Below the pieces are notes generated by a model. It was not told where the DNA came from, did no database searches, and worked only from the letters and a program-made list of their open reading frames with translations. This document shows positions 32,718 through 37,706 of a stretch of DNA of 37,706 nucleotides, in pieces (positions within the stretch are counted from its first letter, which is position 1; each line of letters opens with the position of its first letter). Both the position numbers and the translations under genes were made by a program. The DNA is from Pseudomonas zanjanensis (lineage in GTDB: Bacteria > Pseudomonadota > Gammaproteobacteria > Pseudomonadales > Pseudomonadaceae), in the NCBI RefSeq assembly GCF_014268745.2, contig NZ_JABWRB020000012.1, positions 1-37,706 of the forward strand, given 5' to 3'.

Positions 32718-33368
32718 TTAAAGAGTGGGTGTCAGGCCGCAGCCCTTGAGAATGATGCGGATCAGGTTGTCGCCTGCGTCGATCATGTCTTGTTTGGTCA
32801 ACTTGCTGCGACCGGTCACGCGACAGATCTGGGTGGCGAAGTCGGCGTAATGCTGGGTGCTGCCCCACAACAGGAAGATGAGATGCACCGGGTCGATCGG
32901 GTCCATCTTGCCGGCGTCGATCCAGGCTTGGAACACGGCGGCCCGGCCATTGAACCAGGCACGGTAATCCTGGTTGAAATATTCGGTCAGGCATTCGCCC
33001 CCGCTGATCACTTCCATGGCGAACAGTCGCGAGGCCTGGGGCTGGCGGCGAGAGAACTCCATTTTGGCTCGGATGTAGCGGGTCAAGGCTTCGGCCGGAT
33101 CATCCTCGGCGGTGAGGGTGTTGAAGGTGCTGTCCCACAATTCGATGATGTTGCTCAGCACCGCCACGTACAGGCCGAGTTTATTGGTGAAGTAATAATG
33201 CAGGTTCGCCTTGGGCAGCCCGGCCTTGAGGGCGATGGCATTCATGCTGGTGCCTTTGAACCCGTGGCGAGCGAATTCATCTTCGGCGGCCTTGAGAATC
33301 GTCTCTTCGTTCTTTTGACGAATGCGGCTGGTGGGCTTGCCACCGTGGGCAGGGACTTCAAAGGTCAT
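32718..33368 (-). CDS. RutR-like TetR-family regulator
   Basis: A 216-residue TetR-family repressor. The HTH is at about residues 20-65 (ILKAAEDEFARHGFKGTSMNAIALKAGLPKANLHYYFTNK), and the C-terminal domain closely follows the RutR (YcdC) pattern: YIRAKMEFSRRQPQASRLFAMEVISGG, AGKMDPIDPVHLIFLLWGSTQHYADFATQI. In E. coli, RutR binds uracil or thymine and controls pyrimidine use and related nucleotide genes. Start 33368 (MTFEV) is chosen as the longer frame adds an atypical N-terminus. It is co-transcribed with yigZ and is next to beta-alanine catabolism (the product of uracil breakdown) and a nucleoside-type ABC transporter, so pyrimidine or nucleobase sensing is a reasonable inference. Confidence 0.88.
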   Translation of the reverse strand: MTFEVPAHGGKPTSRIRQKNEETILKAAEDEFARHGFKGTSMNAIALKAGLPKANLHYYFTNKLGLYVAVLSNIIELWDSTFNTLTAEDDPAEALTRYIRAKMEFSRRQPQASRLFAMEVISGGECLTEYFNQDYRAWFNGRAAVFQAWIDAGKMDPIDPVHLIFLLWGSTQHYADFATQICRVTGRSKLTKQDMIDAGDNLIRIILKGCGLTPTL

Positions 33369-33478
33369 GGGCGTTTCCGGGCTGGGTCTGTGGGCAAGCA
33401 AATGCGTTGATAGCGCACCGGCATCGATCCGACAAGTGCCATCACACTAAAAGCCTCTCGATGGCGATCCTCTGCCCC

Positions 33479-33572
33479 TTGTGGGAGCGGGCTTGCTCGC
33501 GAAAGCGGAGGGTCATTCAATATAGGTGTCGCCTGATACACCGCCTTCGCGAGCAAGCCCGCTCCCACAGGG
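33479..33572. repeat. REP pair adjoining bauR
   Basis: Inverted REP copies (GCGGGCTTGC core) end within 2 bases of the bauR stop codon (33574-33576). The pair separates bauR from the promoter of the TetR-family gene. Confidence 0.92.
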
Positions 33573-33573
33573 G

Positions 33574-34494
33574 TTAGCGGGTGGCTGCGAGGCTCTCGAG
33601 AAAACTCTCCAGCACCAAGTGAGGCCGGCGCCCCTTGCGCGTGACCGACGCCAGACTCAGGTCATAGAACCGTGCCGCAGGCTTGAGGGCCCGCAACCGA
33701 CCTTGCTGGACCCAGAGGTTGGCGTAGTGATCGGGCAGGTAGCCGATGTAGCGCCCGGTAAGAATCAGGAACGCCATGCCTTCGCGGTCCGATGCACTCG
33801 CGGTGCAATTAAGCGCCTGGTAATGGGCCTGGATCTCGGCCGGCAGGCGGAACGTCGGGGCGATGGCGTCCTGGCTGTTGAGGCGTGCGTCTTCAAGTTG
33901 TTGGTCATCGACATAAAACAGTGGATGCCCGACCGCGCAGTACAGCAGCGAACGTTCACTGTAGAGCGGTTGATATTCCAGCCCGGACAGGGCACTGGCC
34001 TGGGGAACCACGCCGACATGCAAGCGACCGTCGAGCACGCCTTGCTCGACTTCGTTGGGGGCGATCATGCGAATCTGGATCTGCACGTCGGGCCCGCGCT
34101 CTTTCAATTGCGCCAGGGCATGGGTGATGCGCATGTGGGGCAGGGTGACCAGGTTGTCGGTGAGGCCGATGGTCAACTCACCGCGAAGATGCTGGTGCAG
34201 ACCGTTTACCTCGGTGCGAAAGCTTTCCAGTGCGCTCAGTAACTGCAACGCCGATTGATAGACCTCGCGCCCTTCTTCGGTCAGGGAAAACCCCGCGCGC
34301 CCACGTTGGCACAGACGCAGGCCGAGGCGCTGCTCAAGGTCGCTCATCTGCTGGCTGATGGCCGAGCGGCCGATGCCCAGTACGGTTTCCGCGGCGGAGA
34401 ATCCACCGCACTCCACGACGCTGCGAAAAATGCGCAGCAGGCGAATATCAAAGTCGCTGACCTGGGCCAGAGGATCGGGACGACGAGTGCTCAT
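33574..34494 (-). CDS. bauR: LysR-family regulator of beta-alanine catabolism
   Basis: A 306-residue LysR-type regulator with HTH at residues 15-75 (FDIRLLRIFRSVVECGGFSAAETVLGIGRSAISQQMSDLEQRLGLRLCQRGRAGFSLTEEG) and an effector domain from about 95 (LRGELTIGLTDNLVTLPHMRITHAL) to 300. It lies divergent from a beta-alanine transaminase gene, the same arrangement as bauR/bauA in P. aeruginosa, where BauR activates beta-alanine catabolic genes. The identification depends on this context more than on sequence. The intergenic region of 123 bases contains a TTGACT-like -35 (34543-34548) in the bauA direction. The stop lies at the edge of a REP pair. Confidence 0.88.
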   Translation of the reverse strand: MSTRRPDPLAQVSDFDIRLLRIFRSVVECGGFSAAETVLGIGRSAISQQMSDLEQRLGLRLCQRGRAGFSLTEEGREVYQSALQLLSALESFRTEVNGLHQHLRGELTIGLTDNLVTLPHMRITHALAQLKERGPDVQIQIRMIAPNEVEQGVLDGRLHVGVVPQASALSGLEYQPLYSERSLLYCAVGHPLFYVDDQQLEDARLNSQDAIAPTFRLPAEIQAHYQALNCTASASDREGMAFLILTGRYIGYLPDHYANLWVQQGRLRALKPAARFYDLSLASVTRKGRRPHLVLESFLESLAATR

Positions 34495-34617
34495 AGTTTA
34501 GTGATCCGCCGACTGAAGGTTACAAAAGTTGGATTTCATTGACTTTATCGTCGTGGCAACTTAGCTGCAAGAACGCCTTTCGATCCCCTGTCGCTTATGA
34601 CCTGCGAGGTTTTGTCG

Positions 34618-35967
34618 ATGAACATGCCCGAACACGCTGCCGGTTCCCTGGCTAGCCAGCTCAAGCTGGATGCCCACTGGATGCCTTACACCGCCAATCG
34701 CAATTTCCAGCGCGATCCGCGCCTGATCGTAGCTGCCGAAGGCAGCTGGTTGGTGGATGACAAGGGGCGCAAGGTCTACGACTCGCTGTCGGGCCTGTGG
34801 ACATGTGGCGCCGGGCACACCCGCAAGGAAATCCAGGAAGCGGTCGCCAAGCAACTGGGTACTCTCGATTATTCGCCGGGGTTCCAGTACGGTCATCCGC
34901 TGTCATTCCAACTGGCGGAAAAGATCACCAGCCTGACCCCGGGCAACCTCAATCATGTGTTCTTTACCGATTCCGGTTCCGAGTGCGCCGATACCGCAGT
35001 GAAGATGGTCCGCGCCTACTGGCGTCTCAAGGGCCAGGCGACCAAGACCAAGATGATTGGCCGTGCCCGTGGCTATCATGGTGTGAACATCGCCGGCACC
35101 AGCCTCGGCGGTGTCAGCGGCAACCGCAAGCTGTTCGGCCAGGCCATGATGGACGTCGATCACTTGCCCCACACCTTGCTGGCCAGCAATGCCTATTCCC
35201 GTGGCATGCCGAAAGAGGGTGGCATCGCCTTGGCGGATGAGCTGTTGAAGCTGATCGAACTGCACGATGCGTCCAATATCGCTGCGGTGTTTGTCGAGCC
35301 GATGGCAGGATCAGCCGGCGTATTGGTGCCGCCTGAGGGTTACCTCAAGCGCCTGCGGGAAATCTGCGACCAGCACAGCATTCTGCTGGTGTTCGACGAA
35401 GTGATCACCGGTTTCGGCCGCACCGGTTCGATGTTTGGTGCCGACAGCTTTGGCGTGACCCCGGACCTGATGTGCATCGCCAAGCAAGTCACCAATGGCG
35501 CGATCCCCATGGGCGCGGTGATTGCCAGCTCCGAGATCTACCAGACCTTCATGAACCAGCCAACGCCCGAGTACGCAGTGGAATTCCCCCACGGCTACAC
35601 CTACTCGGCACACCCGGTGGCCTGCGCGGCGGGCCTGGCGGCGCTGGACCTGCTGCAGAAGGAAAACCTGGTGCAGAGCGTGGCCGAAATCGCCCCGCAT
35701 TTCGAGAATGCCTTGCACGGCCTGAAGGGCGCGAAGAACGTCATCGACATCCGCAACTACGGCCTGGCCGGCGCGATCCAGATCGCCGGGCGCGATGGCG
35801 ATGCCATCGTGCGTCCGTTCGAAGCCGGCATGGCGTTGTGGAAAGCCGGGTTCTATGTGCGGTTCGGCGGCGACACTCTGCAGTTCGGGCCAACGTTCAA
35901 CAGCAAGCCACAGGACCTGGATCGCCTGTTCGATGCAGTCGGTGAAGTGCTGAACAAACTCGACTGA
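34618..35967 (+). CDS. bauA: beta-alanine:pyruvate transaminase
   Basis: A 449-residue class III (omega) aminotransferase that transfers the amino group of beta-alanine to pyruvate, giving malonate semialdehyde and alanine. Match to P. aeruginosa BauA is close in length and blocks: LDAHWMPYTANRNFQ, SLSGLWTCGAGH (57-67), SPGFQYGHPLSFQLAEKI, SGSECADTAVKM. PLP-binding residues are Asp260 in FDEVITGFGR and the Schiff-base Lys289 in IAKQVTNGA. Start 34618 is used because GAGG lies 8 bases upstream, and an ATG at 34597 gives an unusual extension. It is divergent from bauR and 60 bases upstream of the semialdehyde dehydrogenase gene, with which it forms an operon. Confidence 0.95.
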   Translation: MNMPEHAAGSLASQLKLDAHWMPYTANRNFQRDPRLIVAAEGSWLVDDKGRKVYDSLSGLWTCGAGHTRKEIQEAVAKQLGTLDYSPGFQYGHPLSFQLAEKITSLTPGNLNHVFFTDSGSECADTAVKMVRAYWRLKGQATKTKMIGRARGYHGVNIAGTSLGGVSGNRKLFGQAMMDVDHLPHTLLASNAYSRGMPKEGGIALADELLKLIELHDASNIAAVFVEPMAGSAGVLVPPEGYLKRLREICDQHSILLVFDEVITGFGRTGSMFGADSFGVTPDLMCIAKQVTNGAIPMGAVIASSEIYQTFMNQPTPEYAVEFPHGYTYSAHPVACAAGLAALDLLQKENLVQSVAEIAPHFENALHGLKGAKNVIDIRNYGLAGAIQIAGRDGDAIVRPFEAGMALWKAGFYVRFGGDTLQFGPTFNSKPQDLDRLFDAVGEVLNKLD

Positions 35968-35985
35968 CGCATTCTTTTTACAACG

Positions 35986-36005
35986 GGCGCCCGGCCACGG
36001 GCGCC
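35986..36005 (+). promoter_or_regulatory. intercistronic hairpin between bauA and bauC
   Basis: A perfect 8-base stem GGCGCCCG (35986-35993), loop GCCA, CGGGCGCC (35998-36005). No T run follows, so it is more likely an mRNA-stability element or partial attenuator than a full terminator. A perfect DnaA-box sequence on the minus strand (36006-36014) abuts it. Confidence 0.6.
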
Positions 36006-36027
36006 TGTGGATAATTCTGGAGTCCCC

Positions 36028-37521
36028 ATGAGCCTCATCCCGCATTTGATCAATGGCGAACTGCTGAGCGACAGCGCTCGCACCGCCGATGTTTTCAATC
36101 CGTCCACTGGCCAGGCCATTCATAAGGTGCCATTGGCTGATCGTGCGACTATCCAGCAGGCCATCAATGCCGCCAAGGCGGCTTTTCCGGCCTGGCGCAA
36201 TACGCCAGCGGCCAAGCGCGCCCAGGTGATGTTTCGTTTCAAGCAATTGCTGGAGCAGAACGAGGCGCGTATCGCCCAGTTGATCAGCGAGGAACACGGC
36301 AAGACCTTGGAAGACGCGGCGGGTGAGCTCAAGCGCGGCATCGAAAACGTCGAGTTTGCCTGTGCAGCGCCGGAAATCCTGAAGGGCGAATACAGCCGTA
36401 ACGTAGGACCGAACATCGACGCTTGGTCAGACTTTCAACCTTTAGGCGTGGTGGCGGGCATCACTCCGTTCAACTTCCCGGCGATGGTGCCGCTGTGGAT
36501 GTATCCGCTGGCGATCGTCTGCGGCAACTGCTTCATTCTCAAGCCGTCCGAGCGTGATCCGAGTTCGACGCTGCTGATCGCCCAGTTGTTGTTGGAAGCC
36601 GGTTTGCCCAAGGGTGTACTGAGCGTCGTCCATGGCGACAAGGCTGCGGTGGATGCACTGATCGAAGCGCCGGAAGTCAAGGCGCTGAGTTTTGTCGGTT
36701 CGACGCCGATTGCCGAGTACATCTATGCCGAGGGCACTCGACGTGGCAAACGTGTCCAGGCGCTGGGTGGGGCGAAGAACCATGCGGTGCTGATGCCGGA
36801 TGCCGACCTGGACAATGCCGTCAGCGCGCTGATGGGCGCGGCATACGGTTCATGCGGTGAGCGTTGCATGGCAATTTCGGTGGCGGTGTGTGTCGGCGAC
36901 CAAGTGGCAGATGCGTTGGTGTCCAAACTGGTGCCGCAAATCAAGGCGCTTAAGATTGGCGCCGGTACGTCTTGCGGGTTGGACATGGGGCCGCTGGTAA
37001 CCGGTCAGCATCGGGACAAGGTCAGTGGCTATATAGAAGAGGGCGTGGTGTCAGGCGCTTCACTGGTGGTTGATGGTCGCGGCTTGAGTGTGGCCGGGCA
37101 TGAGGAGGGGTTCTTCCTTGGTGGTTGCCTGTTCGATCGCGTGACCCCCGAGATGCGTATCTATAAGGAAGAGATCTTTGGGCCGGTGCTGTGCATCGTC
37201 CGGGTCAATAGCCTGGAAGAGGCAATGCAACTGATCAATGATCACGAGTATGGCAACGGCACCTGCATCTTCACCCGCGATGGCGAAGCGGCGCGGTTGT
37301 TCTGCGATGAGATCGAAGTCGGCATGGTGGGCGTCAACGTTCCATTGCCGGTGCCAGTGGCCTATCACAGCTTTGGTGGCTGGAAGCGCTCGCTATTCGG
37401 CGACCTGCATGCCTATGGCCCGGACGGCGTGCGTTTCTATACCCGTCGCAAGGCCATTACCCAGCGTTGGCCGCAGCGTGCCAGCCATGAGGCTTCACAA
37501 TTCGCTTTCCCCAGCTTGTAA
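36028..37521 (+). CDS. bauC: CoA-acylating (methyl)malonate-semialdehyde dehydrogenase
   Basis: A 497-residue aldehyde dehydrogenase of the MmsA type, which oxidatively decarboxylates malonate semialdehyde (or methylmalonate semialdehyde) to acetyl-CoA (propionyl-CoA) with NAD+. Features in order: ITPFNFPAMVPLWMYP (145-160), LKPSERDPSS (171-180), FVGSTPIAEYIY (222-233), LGGAKNHAVLMPDAD (246-260), and catalytic Cys280 in GERCMAIS. The general base Glu of ordinary ALDHs is replaced by Asn251 in GGAKNH, as in all MmsA enzymes. Length equals the family standard. Start 36028 follows TGGAG. In P. aeruginosa the gene next to bauA is bauC; mmsA of valine catabolism is a paralogue, so bauC is the better name here. 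Confidence 0.93.
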   Translation: MSLIPHLINGELLSDSARTADVFNPSTGQAIHKVPLADRATIQQAINAAKAAFPAWRNTPAAKRAQVMFRFKQLLEQNEARIAQLISEEHGKTLEDAAGELKRGIENVEFACAAPEILKGEYSRNVGPNIDAWSDFQPLGVVAGITPFNFPAMVPLWMYPLAIVCGNCFILKPSERDPSSTLLIAQLLLEAGLPKGVLSVVHGDKAAVDALIEAPEVKALSFVGSTPIAEYIYAEGTRRGKRVQALGGAKNHAVLMPDADLDNAVSALMGAAYGSCGERCMAISVAVCVGDQVADALVSKLVPQIKALKIGAGTSCGLDMGPLVTGQHRDKVSGYIEEGVVSGASLVVDGRGLSVAGHEEGFFLGGCLFDRVTPEMRIYKEEIFGPVLCIVRVNSLEEAMQLINDHEYGNGTCIFTRDGEAARLFCDEIEVGMVGVNVPLPVPVAYHSFGGWKRSLFGDLHAYGPDGVRFYTRRKAITQRWPQRASHEASQFAFPSL

Positions 37522-37532
37522 TTGGAAGTGAA

Positions 37533-37580
37533 GAGGCTGGCGCCCTTGGGCGCCGGCCTCTGTGTTTACGGGGCTTTTTG
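37533..37580 (+). terminator. terminator after bauC
   Basis: GAGGCTGGCGCCC (37533-37545) pairs with GGGCGCCGGCCTC (37548-37560), one G-U pair aside, 12 bases after the bauC stop. A T-rich stretch follows (TGTGTTTAC, then CTTTTTGG to 37580). The stem is very stable though the T run is displaced. Confidence 0.75.
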
Positions 37581-37610
37581 GCTGATATGACAGAATTGTT
37601 AAAATAGGTG

Positions 37611-37706
37611 TTGACGGCAGATTCTGGAAGTCTATAATTCGCCCCACTTCCGGCGCAGTCGAAACGGAAAACTCCTTGAGATTCAATGAGTTAAGTAGGT
37701 TTCGAA
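37611..37706 (+). promoter_or_regulatory. strong stable-RNA promoter and leader start, probably rrn
   Basis: -35 TTGACG (37611-37616), 16-base spacer, -10 TATAAT (37633-37638), preceded by an A/T-rich UP-like region (37585-37605) and followed by a GC-rich discriminator CGCCCC, as in stringently controlled rRNA/tRNA promoters. The leader after it (ACTTCCGGCGCAGTCG, then GAAACGGAAAACTCC and onward) resembles, from memory, the sequence preceding 16S rRNA genes in Pseudomonas. The window ends inside the leader, so no rRNA gene is visible. Confidence 0.8.

Noticed and set aside
37640..37706. Start of a 16S rRNA gene
   Set aside because: The sequence ends in the leader; no mature rRNA sequence is visible, so only the promoter is annotated.

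Overview
The window looks like chromosomal DNA of a Pseudomonas from the fluorescens/putida lineage. The reasons are high GC content, AGGAG-type ribosome binding sites, many paired REP repeats of the fluorescens-group type, and recognisable Pseudomonas blocks (cmoM; copA-cueR-copZ; 8-oxoguanine deaminase with a BMP-type ABC transporter; bauR/bauA/bauC). From memory the gene order resembles the P. putida region around PP_0580-PP_0597 and, in the right half, P. aeruginosa PA0130-PA0148; no search was run. I see no insertion sequence, prophage, CRISPR array or tRNA.

Left part (1-9.8 kb): a small membrane protein diverges from a MazG-like pyrophosphohydrolase gene that overlaps cmoM, followed by two tandem DUF4136 lipoproteins. 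Next is a fatty-acyl trio: MaoC hydratase and high-molecular-weight FabG on the minus strand, divergent from a FadI/FadA2-like thiolase. A bile-acid-symporter-family transporter with a divergent AraC regulator and a RIO-family kinase complete this part.

Copper block (9.9-13.7 kb): copA-cueR are translationally coupled. copZ stands apart, behind a small secreted protein of unknown function. Two MerR-type promoters with CueR-like dyads drive copA and copZ with identical geometry.

Middle (13.8-19.9 kb): a Bcr/CflA exporter, a 56-residue unknown, a zinc-type alcohol dehydrogenase-like oxidoreductase with a divergent LysR regulator, and an ArsR-family regulator (with a clear operator over its own -10) followed by an MFS transporter.

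Right part (19.9-33.4 kb) is a nucleobase salvage/catabolism region: adenine/adenosine deaminase, an isopenicillin-N-synthase-like 2OG-Fe(II) oxygenase, a BMP-family nucleoside-binding protein, 8-oxoguanine deaminase, and the matching ABC transporter (one ATPase, two permeases). A RutR-like TetR regulator sits in a tight pair with a YigZ/IMPACT protein. The binding-protein gene and the ATPase/permease operon lie about 5 kb apart, yet a similar 16-bp RutR-like motif stands about 50 bp upstream of each. A ChaA-type antiporter and a MerR/SDR/membrane-protein cluster are interspersed.

The last 4 kb hold beta-alanine catabolism (bauR, bauA, bauC/mmsA), which consumes the end product of uracil breakdown. 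After a terminator the window ends in a very strong stable-RNA promoter, most likely the start of an rRNA operon.

Twelve REP clusters separate transcription units. A 535-bp noncoding stretch before the ABC operon carries two perfect DnaA-box sequences.
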